Source: Takakia lepidozioides (Eukaryota; Streptophyta; Takakiopsida; Takakiales; Takakiaceae). From it: 64,000 nt of DNA. A program made the position numbers and the translations under genes. The stretch spans positions 43,354,042 through 43,418,041 of the forward strand of contig CM060734.1 of NCBI GenBank assembly GCA_030704615.1, read 5' to 3'. The notes below the pieces were generated by a model. The model was given only the letters and a program-made list of their open reading frames with translations, did no database searches and had not been told where the DNA came from. Shown here piece by piece: positions 44,880-56,896 of this stretch. Position 1 is the stretch's first letter; each line of letters begins with the position of its first letter.

Positions 44880-46815
44880 GGCTTGACCAATCACGGAGGA
44901 TGATTATCGGAATGTAGTTCCACCCGACGAGAACATCTCCAACAATGATGTCCGCATGCTTGATATACCTCCACCTCTATCAAGATGCTGACGTAGGGTT
45001 GGCGGACGTACCTGAAGATGTTCACGTTATTCATGCACAAGCCTCGAGCATCCCGTTCCACCGCGTCCCAGCTTGCCACTTGCTCGAGGTCCTAGGCCTC
45101 TTAGTCCAGAGCCACGAGGCCCTGATCGAGCCACTTTGGACAAACTCCCTCGGATGGAGTGTTGGTGCAAGCGGTGTTGGCCACGAGTGGTACCTGGAGG
45201 TCTTCCCGTGTTGCGGTAGGCACATATTGTGGATGAACACTATCAGATATGGGGGATTGCTGATGCGGCAAGGGTGAGTCTTCTATAACCCATTGTTGTA
45301 ACATTATTTGTGCTAATATATAAAGACGTACGTTTGTTGTACGTACTCGTTTATTTAAAAATGACTTGTAATTGATACTGTAATGGAAGCTATTGTGGTT
45401 AAATATATGAGTAAACAACAAACTAATTGTATGAATCATATTTTACGTGTAGCCACGAGTCGTTGCCCTCCAAGCGCGCGAAAACAGTACATCACACATA
45501 CGTGATGAGTTGGAGGTGGACCATCCTTTCCGGATGTGACTTTGTTTTTCCCTCTGCTTGACATAGATAGGGTCTGTGAGACGAGGGGCTTACCCTATCC
45601 CCTTCGATTATTTGGTCACCGAGCTTGCAGCCGGCCACCGCTTGCCGGCCTCCTCATGATGTCGATATTCCACGTCCATCACCAGTACACTCTAGTTGTA
45701 CTAGTCAAACTCCACCTCCTCCCCCTTCTGATCCTCATCCATCTGTATCTCCTCCTCGTCCAGTTTGCACTAGACTATACACCGGCCCATGCAGAGTCAC
45801 CTGCACCACCTCCACTTTGCATCACTCCACTGATCCATGAGTCACCTCTACCATCTCCACTTTGCACTAATACTGCACCGGGCCCATGGGTCACCTCTAT
45901 CACATCCAGTTTGCCCTAGTACACCAGCCTATGAGTCACATCTACTTTCGAGTCCACCCCGTGGGTAGTCACCTCCCAGCTTCTCACCCGATCAGTCTCA
46001 GACCACTCCACCTCCTAGTTCACATTACTAGTCACCTTATTCCGCCAGCTACTTCTTCCCAATCTCAGGCCCTCATACTTGTGTCACGTGCACCCGGCCC
46101 CTAGGAGGTGTAGGTCACCTTCGGTACTTAAGGTACAACGGCCCGATGATCCTAGGGTTACTGACCGGGAGTATAGGACGATGTTGCAGACACCATTCAG
46201 GCCTAGCCTTTGGCATGCACTAGTGCCTCCGGTCCCCATTCCTCAAGGCCAACCATTTGAGTTTTGGGGTCGGTGATATTGTGTGAGAGCCGCGACGAAC
46301 CCTTCCATGGGTCCTGGGCTATTCACAATGGAGGATATTGTGGTTCCTCCAGGGAGAGGGCAGACAGTGGACTTATTCCCTACTTTGGCCCATACTACAC
46401 GATTTTCCACTGGGACTAGATATGACGGGCAGCCCCTTGGGTGAGACCTTATGGTCTTTGTGTCAATGACCTCGATGTCTTCAATCGGGTGTTGGACCTT
46501 GGATCAAGGGTTATATGTGACGGAGATCCCGATGTGTTCGGGTATGTTGCAGGGTTCATCAATAGTTCAATTGGTAAACCTAAAATGAGCAAATGTATTG
46601 TGGGATGAGCGATATGATGGGGATGTTAGGCTAGCACAATCGATATCAAATTTTGTTATGACATGTGTATGTAGTACAATTCCCACCGGTTCAGAGTTAT
46701 TCGCCTCTTATGAGTTCTCTGATAAGGCTTGGGATGCGCGTGGAAATCGAAAGTGGAGGGAGTTTGCCAAACGTTACAAACGTCCCTCCTGCAGCCGCCG
46801 AGGAAACTTGTACTA
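44880..46815 (+). pseudogene. Decayed zinc-finger/SET-domain gene, CACTA-associated copy 1
   Basis: It is collinear with the copy at 59761-61499. Exon 1 ends at about 45273 with a CWCKRCW ... HIVDEHY zinc-finger-like motif and an AGG|GTGAGT donor. The next exon starts CCACGAGTC after an AG at 45452. A proline-rich linker follows (about 45700-46100). The SET-like part begins with FEFWGR at 46257, then a stop, CVRATTNPSMG, GLFTMEDIV and VDLFPYFGPYY. It resumes at 46450-46815 with LCVNDLDVF, DPDVFGYVAGFINSSIG and TIPTGSELFASYEF. Several stops and frameshifts make it a pseudogene. Confidence 0.75.
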
Positions 46816-47001
46816 GGGGATGGTGATTAGTCATGCACACATATCATGGCCCCTATTGTGGCACCGGTAGGAATGGGTGATTAGGGTTTAAGTTTTAGGC
46901 TGAATGTGCCACTGTACATATATTTTTTGGGAAGATAATAGAAATATATAGAACTATGCACACGTGCAACCTCTGACAGGATGGTACGCCGGTTTTTGGC
47001 A

Positions 47002-47479
47002 TGTCAAATCTTCCCCACCCCTCTCTGAGAGTGACATGGACCTGAAGGAGTGTCAACTCCAGTCGGGGTTACATTGGGCTACACGACGAGGTGTGTAACT
47101 CCACTTAGGGTTACATTGGGTTACACGACGAAGTGTGTTATTCCACTTGAGGTTACACAGAATGGAGTGTAGAGTGTAACTCCAGTCAGTGTATCCCACA
47201 CTTGGTCTCGAAATTTGACTAAGTCCAAATGTGGCTAAGTATAAACTAGACTAACCAGAGTTACATGAGAAACCGGGGTTACAGAGGGTTACACCAATTG
47301 GAGGGTTACATTGACCAGGGTTACACTACAAGAGCCTCCCCTCAAGGATCAAACCTGAATCTCGTCACCTACAATGCTATCACCTTACCGTCACGCTACC
47401 CCCCCACACTTGCAACCCAATCGGATTCTTAAGTATTTAATAGTGAAACAGAGGTAAGAGGGTTGGGGAGGATTTGACA
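47002..47479. mobile_element. MITE-like GTGTAACTC repeat with terminal inverted repeats
   Basis: TGTCAAATCTTCCCCACCCC at the left and the reverse complement of GGTTGGGGAGGATTTGACA at the right form inverted ends of about 23 bp. Inside are GTGTAACTCC/GGTTACA units (47040-47340) and, at 47340-47405 on the minus strand, a tRNA-like A/B-box pair (GGTAGCGTGACGGTAAGG ... AGGTTTGATCC). It sits between the SET-like gene and the TNP2 start of copy 1. Copy 2 lacks it, supporting insertion. No target duplication was found, and similarity to the 29-31-kb region continues past the right end. Confidence 0.5.
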
Positions 47480-47639
47480 GGGCCCCGGTCGGAGGAGTCC
47501 AAGTTGTCGGAATCCGGCGAAAATACTGTCAAATCATACGCGTCCATTAAGTTCTTACATTATTCCTATTGTCTTTCCTATTTTTTGGATACAAATGGAA
47601 CAATTCCCAACCATTGTATATTAAATGTATTGTGAATGT

Positions 47640-48478
47640 ATTTATAGATCCAAGTACAAGAGCAAATGAGGTTAGTGAACCCTCCAACGGGCGCTCAGGC
47701 TGAGGTGGTCAACAGTGGTATTGGCCGCGGAGAACAAGGCCCAGACGACCATATTACCTAAGACGGTGACTAGGTGGACAATGAACACAATATGGACACT
47801 GACGACGTGAGAGCCATGGAGGATTTGTTAATGAACCACTTGGGGGAGGGACAACAAATTGGGGAGGATGTGGCTCGCCCGACCACATTGGATGAAGATG
47901 CCGATCCAAATCCAATGGAAGCCGAGGCAACACACCCTTGTATAAAGGAGCAAGAGTGAGTCGACTTTCCACTGTACTGTTGTTGCTTATTATAAATTTG
48001 CAAACCCAGTTCAGCATAAGCAACGTTGGCATGTCCGCAAGCATGCGCACAATTGCGGACCACATCCTCCCCAACCATTTGGAGCAAAAAATGCCACATT
48101 CAAGAAAAGAGGCAAGAGAGGTTCTAGACAAAGTGGGGGTGGGCTACAAAATCTTCCATGCATGTCCTTGTGATCGCACCTTGTACTATGGAGAGCATGG
48201 GTGTGCTACCACATGTCCCCCGTGCAAAAAATGTAGATACCGAGATGATGTTCAAGGAAGGGAAGATCCCAGAAAGGGTATATTTATCTTATATTCTCTT
48301 TCCTGCCATTTCAAGTGGTTACAAATATCACTACAACACACCCTATGTAATTTCGACGATTTAGTTTGACGCTGGCGTTGACTGTTGTCACTTTCGACTT
48401 TTCCAACCATTTTGCAGTCAAAATTTATATTAAAATATTCGAAGTGCTGGACAATCGCGAAAATTTTGATTGTAGTGA
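47640..48478 (+). pseudogene. TNP2-type CACTA transposase, N-terminal part, copy 1
   Basis: Exon 1 (to about 47955) is acidic (MDTDDVRAMEDLLMNHL). Exon 2 (about 48042-48277) holds PHSRKEAREVLDKVGVGYK, ACPCDRTLYYGE and CPPCKKCRYRDDVQG, the conserved start of TNP2 (Y-ACP-C-L-Y ... CP-C ... R). After a donor-like GTATAT the gene is lost. At 48473-48478 a GTAGTG preceded by GATT may be the CACTA right end; if so, the element has suffered a large internal deletion. Confidence 0.75.
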
Positions 48479-49044
48479 GAGACTTTGACTATCTAAAGTG
48501 AGCTGGCTGAGATAACCACTTAAACAATGGCACGTGTAATCACAATATATAAATTATATAGCAATATATATATGTGGATAATAAGAAGTAAAAATATTTA
48601 ACTATTTTTTTACTGACCCATCACATTAATATTAAATTTATCGTGTGCTGGTTAATGTTAGTGAAACAAAACAACTGAATTATGTGAACGAATGATAAAC
48701 AAAACGCCTTGCTGGCAGCTATTGTGAACGTATCCAACATAATTTTTGCGCACTGGATGAACGTATGAATGAATGATAAAGCAACATACCTATCACGTGC
48801 GTGAACAAAAGAGGGTTAATTTAATACCCCTACATACAAACTATGTATATATTAAGAGGCTGGAAAATTTACAAAAGTATATATACATACTTTTACGCGA
48901 AAATTTGTAAATGGGTGTATGTAGCTTACTGGTAAGGGCTTCCCCCGCCCGTCGTGGCATCGCGGTTTCAAATTTCTCGCGTTGTTTTTTTTCCCCTTTT
49001 TTTTCCATTCATGCACTAAGCCCCACTAAGCCCTATCGCTGCTG
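48479..49044. other. AT-rich intergenic stretch
   Basis: No gene, repeat or RNA was recognised. Confidence 0.45.
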
Positions 49045-49440
49045 CGCGCACTATGTCCTCGTGTTGGTCTTAGCAGGTCGTGTTTCAATCTCTGCTCGCT
49101 GAGCTGCACTGTGGTGGTTCCGAGGAGCGGATTTCTTAGCAGGTCATGTTTCAATCTCTGCTCGCTCAGCTGCACCGTGGTGGTTCTCATGGACCAATCC
49201 GCTCCTCGCCAGGTTGGTCTTAGAAGGTCGTGCTTCAATCTCTGCTCGCTCAGCTGCACCGTGGTGGTTCTCATGGACCAATCCGCTCCTCGCCAGGTTG
49301 GTCTTAGCAGGTCGTGCTTCAATCTCTGCTCGCTCAGCTGCACCGTGGTGGTAGTCGAGGAGCGGATTTCCTAGCAGGTCGTGTTTCAATCTTCTGTTTG
49401 CTCAGCTGCACCGTGGTGGTTCTCATGGACCAATCCGACA
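49045..49440 (+). repeat. Five-copy tandem repeat with spacers of alternating orientation
   Basis: A core of about 50 bp (TAGCAGGTCGTGTTTCAATC ... AGCTGCACCGTGGTGG) starts at 49071, 49137, 49221, 49305 and 49372, at spacings of 66, 84, 84 and 67 bp. Long spacers contain CAATCCGCTCCTCG. Short spacers contain the reverse complement, CGAGGAGCGGAT. Single copies of the core also occur at about 32270 and 51130, upstream of PDF or PPR sequence. Confidence 0.85.
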
Positions 49441-52400
49441 TTACGGACTACAGACACAAGCAGCACACACAAGGGTCCGTTTGGTTCATGGTCAGTCAAA
49501 TCCTCCATGGGTCATGACACAAGGACGAGGACAATGTGGTGAGGGCACCTTATTCTTTGACCTATTTTCACCAGTTTTCCCTCTCATCAATCAGGTCAGG
49601 CTAAAACTTTTGGTAGTGACGATGTCTTTTGGAATGAAACGGACACCTGATGCTATGCACGGGGGACTAATCGTTGTGGGCAACAGTTGAAGGAGCTAAA
49701 GGCAGAGCTTTGCTCTTCTGAGAGTGGCGAAGGTGACGGGTGGCACCAAATAAGCTGTCCAATATGTAATGGCCAGTTTAGGGTTTTTACTTCACGTGCC
49801 CCCTGTAATGATGCATGCCCCATCTGGAGTTCTGCAGATGTAGGTATTGTGTCCTTGGAATGTAACTATATTAGCAGCCATGAGCAAGTAGTACCCTTTG
49901 GAGAAATGGGCTCTTGTCCTGGTAACTCATCCATGGCTGTGATGGCATTGTTTTCCAAAGGCCCTGCTGAGCATGTAATATATCTTATTTCCGTCATATG
50001 GAATAAGGGTTGAGATGGTTGCAGCCTTCTTTGAAAACAGAGAAACAGAAGAAGAAAGAGGCGTTTCCTCCCCTATCTTCTTGTTTTTTCCCTTGTTCCT
50101 GTGGTCCGGGTCGGTTCTTGCGGTCGTCGATTGGTGGAGGGTTTGTGGTGTGGAGTAAGAAAATGTAGCGTGGTTTACGGCTATTAGAAAGAAATGATAG
50201 TAGGCGTGGGTTTGATTTTTTTTGGTTTTGAGTTTGGGGTGTTGGGTGTTGGTTTGTCTTTGGTTATACGTGGATGGGTGGAGACCAATCATTTTATGGT
50301 GGGTCTCGGATGGGGCAGCATTCCAAATGTGGTATACACTGTGGCTGGAAAGCGTTGCATGTGTTACCAAATGTTTCTTCTTAGGCAAGTCACATGGCAC
50401 ATGATCATGGTGGCTTCAATCTTATTGTACCTTGGCTAACCCTGGAAGCGGAATTTTCTCTTATTGGTGTCTCTCTATCTTCTCAGAAAAAAAAGTGGAA
50501 TATGTAACTTTAAAGAAATATGGACAAACAGATAAACAACAGTCGTGTGAAATGGCAAATCAGTAGGGAATCCAAGAAATCATGCTGGAAATCTGTTAAG
50601 AAACCAACATCTAGATTGAAAAAACAAAAAAAACGATTCCTCCATGGAAAAAGTTATAATTTGAAACCTTCGACGACTGGGAGCAAGAAAGGTCAAGGAA
50701 CAATCAAAATGTGCCACTCTTCAAAATTAAGATGGAAAGGTGACAGGGGCAAAGGGCAACTGCTTCTCTGAACAAGCGTGTTTTAATTTGAGTGTAGGCC
50801 GCTGGGGAAAGCAGAGGATCATCTGGAGGAAATTTTGCAAGTCCCGGAGCAAGAGCAAAAAAGTGAGGGATAAAGTTTTTTGTACAGATCCTTTTTTACA
50901 CCAGCCCCTGCAGGAACGGAAAAGGCGAAGAAGGACAAAATTCGCGGGGACAAAAATCGCCAAGGTGTGAAAAATAGGCTTTTTCTTAATCCTAGGAAGA
51001 TGGTGAACACAATTTATCGCTAATCCCCCAAATACACCATGGTGTGGGCTTTTGGCTCACCTTCTAGTACACTGATTTGGTATTTCTTTCTGTTGTATAC
51101 CCGGTTCTTGAGGTAGAGTCAGCTTGTCATTGAGCAGGACGAACGTGTTTCAAGCTCTGCTCGCAAATCAGCTGTCGTGGTGGTTCCCATGACAAATCGA
51201 CATTACCTGTTATTACAGGGAGGACACACAAACAGCACCATAAGAGAACGTCCTGTTTGGGTTGAAAGTGGTCCGGTCAGATTACCCAGATGTCATTGCG
51301 AACACTGCCAGGGGCCCGCCCTGGTGGCCACATTGATGTTACTGCATAACCGTCGAGAGATTCACAGGAGACGTGTTCAACCACTATGGCTTGAATAGAT
51401 ATGTGGGTGTCGTAGAAACGCAATGCTTACAGGGTGTGCAGAGCAGGGCGCATGATGTGGCTTTTAAGACCATGAAAGCAAAGATGCGGGGAAGGGGTGA
51501 AGCTCAACCACATCATTTTGTGTCGTGCAGTGCATGTGCAAGCCTGTGCAAGCCCTAGAAAAGGGCAAGAGGTGGCATGGGTTGCATCACAAAGCTGGAA
51601 ATTTACCAGATGGATCCATGGTACAAAAGAACTGATAAATGAGTCCAAAACTAAAGGGGCCGCAGAAGGCAGCAAGCGGTCACAGTATGATACCTCAAGG
51701 CACGGGTGCTAATGAAGGTACCTTCTTCAACACATTTCACCCTGTTTTTACGCCTCTTATCAGAATCGGCCCTAAATTTTCATAGTTGGAAGAGGAAAAC
51801 AAAGCTGCACGTTCGGCTGGTATAGTGAGCCTTTGATAGGTTTGAGCGACTTTGACATGGTACTGCCAATGGGACCACAAGGAAGTATCAGTAACAGCTG
51901 AGACGAGAGAAGCTGTGCGTGATAATACTTTTCTGACCCCCGTCAATGGTGGGGACAATCGAGGCAAAAAGGTGAATGCCTGTTGGATTACAGAGACTAG
52001 TAGAAAAGCATAATACACTTGGACCATAGTGAAACAATAATGTGATAAGTTGAGTTGGGAGTGTTCCTAGAACCAATCTAGGTGCTGTCATTGTCAGGTG
52101 CTAGCAGCAAGGCAAAGATGCTAAGCATGTGAAGATGCTTTGTGAGGCAGGCAGACTGACAGAGGCTCTACAGACTTTAAACCAACGAGGCATGTCCCAG
52201 AAATCAGATACGTATGTCTGTCCCTTTGCTTAAAGTGCATCAAGATGAAAGGTCTGGCAGCGGAAACACAGGTGCACACCCACATTATCCAAAGTGGATT
52301 CGTGCCAAATGTTTTTTCTACTCAACACCCTTGCCAACATGTAGTTAAGTGTGGGAGCGTCATGGATGCTCACCAAGTTTTCCACAACAGATGTGCCTCA

Positions 52401-53085
52401 ACAATCTTTGATCACGTGGAATATAATGTTGGCAGGATTTACAAGGAATAGGTGTGGCAGGAATGCTTTGGAGACCTATGAGCAACTGCTGTGCGCGAGG
52501 TTGAAGCCCAACCACATCACGTTTGTTTGTGTTTTGCAATGCGTGTGCAAGCCTTGGAACTCTGGAAAAAGGGAAAGAGGTCCATGGTGACATCGTCAAA
52601 GTTGGATGTAACCAGAATGTCATTCTGAACACTGCCAATGGTGGACATGATTGCCAAAAATTTGGGTGCTGCAAGCCTGATGCGAAGGGAGAGTTCGACA
52701 ATATGGCTGAACGAGATTGGTGTTTTGGAGTGCCATAATTGCAAGGTATGTGCCGCATGGGTATGGGATTAAGGCTTTGAAACATAAGAGCAAATGATGT
52801 GGGAAGGGATGAAGCCAGACCAGGTCATATGCATTCATGTGTTTGTAATATGCGTATTCGAGCCTAGCAGCCCTGGGAAGGGGCAAAGAGGTTCATGGTG
52901 ACATTATCAAAGCTGGAATTGTACCAGATGTCATTCTGCCATTCCTTGTGTACATCTATGGCAAATGTGAGCCTGGCAGCCCTAAAAGGGCACAAAGGTC
53001 CCATGGTGACATCGTCAAAGCTGGAATTGTATCACTAGATGTCACTCTAAACACTGCCCTGGTGGATATGTAGTTGAAGGCAACC
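49430..53085 (+). pseudogene. Decayed paralogue of the OSB-PPR locus
   Basis: Segments match 32.2-35.8 kb in nearly the same order. 49437-49545 is a PDF-motif end (DYRHK, then, frame-shifted, SNPPWV and a GTGAGG donor-like site). 51030-51270 resembles 32190-32400. 51480-51600 holds a PPR piece (GEAQPHH, ACASL). 51880-51970 is a ruined PDF first half (TGGTGGGGACAATCGAGGC). 52128-53080 is a collinear run of PPR sequence from HVKMLCEAGRL through repeated PPR triplets. Stops and indels occur throughout. Sequence between about 49600 and 51010 has no match in the intact locus. Confidence 0.75.
49687..51010. other. Stretch inside the decayed locus with no recognised gene
   Basis: Open frames occur at 49687-50013 (with CPICNG) and 50520-50970 (very basic, Lys/Arg-rich), but I recognise neither and see no splice structure or homologue within the window. 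Confidence 0.35.
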
Positions 53086-53942
53086 CTGGATCAAGTGGAT
53101 GTCACTTTGGGTGACATGGTAGCTGGCACCACCATTCTCAAGAACTACAAGTTTCTGAATTCATTCTCGAAATGATTTCTTTTGTTCGCTTGACATGTCC
53201 ACGATAGGGCTTTACCTAGCTGCACAACAGATTTTCCTTCCTCAATGACTTCACTTGGGCAGTGATCTATGCATATGGCAACATGGCCCTCATGTGGGTC
53301 ATCTATAGAATGTGGCCAAACTTTTTTAAAAACACTCTTGATATAACCGTTTTGAGCCATCCAAATGCTTTTGGTTCCTGCATGTATTTGTATTCTAAGT
53401 TTTGCTGTATTTGTAATATATTTTCAATGCAGTGCAGCGAATCAATAAATTTAAATACAAACCCACTACTTCATATTTATATAGATATAAAATGAAATGT
53501 AAATGAAAATAAATAAATAAAAACAAAATAACAGTAATAAACAAAAACAATAAAACCAAACATTAAACAAAAAGCCTCCCCAATTCATATATATATATAT
53601 TATATTTATTTATATATATACTAGGTACACGTCATGCATCCACGTCATACTGCAGTAGAACTATTTTAGTACATGTCATGCACCCATGTCATAATGCAGT
53701 TAAACCACCTTACTATATGTCATAGCCACTCATATACTGTGGTACAATCACTTTACTGTACGTCCCCCTAGGTTTTACTGTCACATTCATTTCACTGTCA
53801 GAACCTGGCATCTGGATTCGACTGCTTGCTGAAACGACTTGACCATTGTCACGCATATTCGACTATGGAGGCTGGGAGTAAAAATGTCGCAAACGACTAA
53901 AAAATGAGTCTAATACAGAGTCGAAAAACCCATCTTGTATTG
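53086..53942. other. AT-rich intergenic stretch
   Basis: A-rich and TA-repeat sequence (53480-53630) without genes. The last 70 bp carry GTCGCAAACGACT and GAGTCTAATACAGAGTC before a GTAGTG end at 53948, like the subterminal part of another CACTA element. Confidence 0.45.
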
Positions 53943-53956
53943 TAGTGTATGCTCAC

Positions 53957-54458
53957 ACTACTGCAAAAAGGGGGGGTTAGTGACGGGCAGCCGCGCCCCC
54001 ACGCCCCGCGCGCGCTGAGCGTGCGACGCCGGGGCATGCACGGCGCTGCGCTTGTTGACGCACGCCGTGACAACCAAGCGCCCAAGTGTTGCCCCTGAGC
54101 GCCGGGATCATCCTGCGACGCCGGGACGTGGCAAGGTGGCCTCAAGGCAAGAGGTAGCCCTTTCTTGCCACGCTGGCCGTCGCAAAGGGGGCGGCCCCAC
54201 TTGCCACGCCGGGCATGGCAAGGTGGCTTGAAGGGGGAAAAGGCCTCTGCGACGGCCGGGAGTGGCAAGGGGGGTATTGCGACGGTTTTTTTGGCTTGCC
54301 CACGGCGGGGGGGTGACAAGGGGGGGTGGTCTTTTTTCTTTGAGTTAAGGGGCAGGGAGAGGGGGGGGACGGGGGATGGGACTCTAGGGGGGGGGACCTC
54401 TCTGTTTTTTCTTCTTTGTCCCCCCCCCCTCTCTCTCTCTCTCCCTCTCTTCCCCCTC
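53957..54458. mobile_element. CACTA-type end with GC-rich subterminal repeats
   Basis: CACTACTGCAAAAAGGGG begins at 53957, the usual CACTA terminal form. It is followed by repeated CGACGCCGGG, TTGCCACGCCGGGC and TGGCAAGG motifs, then a G-run and a CT-run reaching 54458. The LINE inserted next to it splits it from the minus-strand TNP2 gene at 56.9-59.3 kb, of which it is plausibly the 3' end. Confidence 0.65.
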
Positions 54459-54474
54459 TCTCTTGGTTGTTAAT

Positions 54475-55311
54475 TGCACATATCCGGAAAGTTGTTCAAA
54501 CTAGCAAGGGCAAAGCTCTGGGGCTCGATAAAATTTTCCACTCAGAGGGGTCAACTCTGAGGTTAAGAAAACCATGCTTTGTCGCGTTATTAGACCTGCC
54601 TTGGAGTACGGATCTGCAATATGGGTTGATAACTCCAACACTACAACAAATTGGGGGGTTTGCGACGCCAGCCGCGCCCCCACGCCCCGCACGGTGCTGA
54701 GTCTTGCGACGCCAAGCCCGCGGCGTTTTTTTTGCAACGCCCCGACATCGCAATCCCCCGCTGCGACACCATTACGACGCCCAGCCGTCGTAAGGTGGCA
54801 TGAAGGGGATAGAGGCCCTCGCTGCGACGGATTTTTTTTCTTGCGACGCCCCAGCGTCGAAAATCCTTAAAAAAAAATAAAAAATGGATGTTGCGACGCC
54901 TCGGCGTCGCAAAAGCGTCACTAAGGGCGCCCCAGCGCCTCTGCGACGTTAGGGCATCACAACAGCATCACCATAGTAGGAGTTTTTTTTTTTTTTTTTT
55001 TGGGCTTTGCGGCCCCCAACTTCACAAAAGCGTCGCTGGGGTGCCCCACGATGGGACGCCCAACGTTGCGACGTCAGGGGGTCGCAACGGCGTCATCACA
55101 GGGGGTCGCAATGGTATTGTGGTCAGCTTAGGTCATCACAAGGACGTCGCTTGGGGCGCCTGGCGGTGGGGGGGTGCAACAACGGCGACGATGCTGGGGC
55201 TAGGGCTGGGGCTGGGCACTAAGGCTGTGGAGGTTGCAACTCCCCGGCGTCACAAGAGAGACCCCATTAGAAGGAACTTGAAGGCTCTTGAAGGAAATCT
55301 TTATATGTGTG

Positions 55312-55347
<36 letters not shown>

Positions 55348-56732
55348 CTTTTGTGATACATAGATGTAGCGTAGGTGTGTTGGTTAGTTTGTATGTTATA
55401 ACGTGGAGGTCTTAGGTTCAAGTACGCATTGCATGATATATGTAGAACAATGAATATATCGCCATTAGACAGAACCAGAATCAATGGTCAATAAGTTTTT
55501 GAAATTCAAATTTTCCGCCTAAATTCAGATGTACCCCCTTAAATTGTGACGTCCGAGCGTCGCACTTTGCGACCCCCGGACGGTGCTAATTCTACATTGC
55601 AGAGTAGTTTTTTTTTTTTTTTTTCGATGCCCGGGCGTCGCAAATTGCGGTTTCGACTATTTGCGACCCCCATTGGTCGCAAATTTGCGACATTTTTTTG
55701 GCGACGGGCTTGCGACGCCCGAGCGTTGCAAATTTGGGTTTTCCCCCCTGCCCGAAAAGGGCTGTTTTACGACGCCACGGCGTCGAAAACCTCCTTCTTT
55801 TCCTGTAGTGCAACCAGGCTAAGTCTCTAGAATCCATTCAAGTGGGGGTGCTTAAGGAGTGTATGTCAGCATGCTCCAAAACATCCAATGTGGCTGTTCG
55901 GGGTGAGTTTGGCATTCTGTCCTTAAGCTCCTGACGAGATGAATTCAAGGTCAGATGGTGGGGTCAGCTGCAACATATGTCCAACACCAATTATCCTAAG
56001 TTAAACAAGACCGCCCTGTCAAACAAGCTAAGTCCTGGCAGAAGAGATTAGAAGAGATTCTCAAGACCTGGACCTGGATCCGCAAATCTTGACCCTGCTG
56101 GATAAATCTGACTTAGAGGCTGTAGTGTCCAAAGCCTTGTCTGTTGCCATGAGATTGTCTGATGAAAATGAAGTTAGGCAAAAAGCTTCCCTGAACTTGT
56201 TTCCAGTCAGTGACATGGGGGAGGACATCTTGGATGACCTCAAGGGTCTACCCACTCTCGGCATAGACTGAAATTTAAACTCAGGGCAGGAAGCCTACCT
56301 TTGAACAGCAAACAGAAGCAGAGAGGAAAGGGAGAGTGCAATTGCCCGTTGTGTGGGCAATCTGAAGACAATATTCATTTTCTGATATATTGTCCGGGGT
56401 TCTCACACCAAAGAGACGCTCTCTTCAAATCTATCAAGGGAATTGTGCCTATACCCCTGTTTACCAACTTTGAAAGTCTCGAGGCTGAGCCAAAAGCCCA
56501 GGCCCTCCTGAGGCTTAGTTTTTGGGCAAATCACACACATCAAATTGATGCTTGTGTGAAGGGATTTCTAGACGATATCTGGAAAACCCGGATTGATTCT
56601 ATATATGAAGGTAAGTCTTACTACCAACGTCAGCCCCTGACAGAGGTAGGTTTTGTCCCTTTTGTTCCCGCTCAAACTGGGCGCGGGGTCAATGGCCACA
56701 AGGCTACGGCAAACAACGTCTTATGAGTACAA
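54475..56732 (+). mobile_element. 5'-truncated LINE with 16-bp target duplication (contains a nested CACTA)
   Basis: TCTCTTGGTTGTTAAT occurs at 54459-54474 and again at 56733-56748, flanking the insert exactly. The coding remnant reads RPALEYGSAIWVDN before the nested CACTA. It resumes with QAKSLESIQVGVLKECM after it, followed by FKVRWWGQLQHMSN and, at 56301-56726, a zinc region (CNCPLCGQSEDNIHFLIYC). That is the 3' end of a LINE ORF2. Removing the nested element leaves about 1.08 kb, so most of the LINE was never integrated. There is no long poly-A tail. Stops are present. Confidence 0.88.
54639..55810. mobile_element. Non-autonomous CACTA element with CAA target duplication
   Basis: It starts CACTACAACAAATTGG and ends TTTTCCTGTAGTG (reverse complement CACTACAGGAAAAG). 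CAA flanks both ends (54636-54638 and 55811-55813), the 3-bp duplication expected for CACTA. The 1172-bp interior has no transposase and is packed with GCGACGCC and GTCGCAA motifs, the subterminal binding-site style of this superfamily. A TA run lies at 55317-55345. Insertion interrupted the LINE between VDNSN and QAKSL. Confidence 0.92.
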
Positions 56733-56896
56733 TCTCTTGGTTGTTAATAGATTTGTTTGCATCATCATCATCGAGAGAGAGAGAGATGGAGGGAGACATG
56801 ATTGCAAGACCATTGATGAATCATAGAAATAAGCTACAATATGCATGTACATGTACAATCAATCGAAGGGATGGGTACAGTTCGGTGCGAGAATTA

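Noticed and set aside
49045-49440. Repeat-spacer array resembling a CRISPR
   Set aside because: The genome is eukaryotic, the spacers are copies or reverse complements of each other, and no cas genes exist.
55317-55345. TA run as a regulatory element
   Set aside because: It is a simple repeat inside a non-autonomous CACTA element, with no other support.
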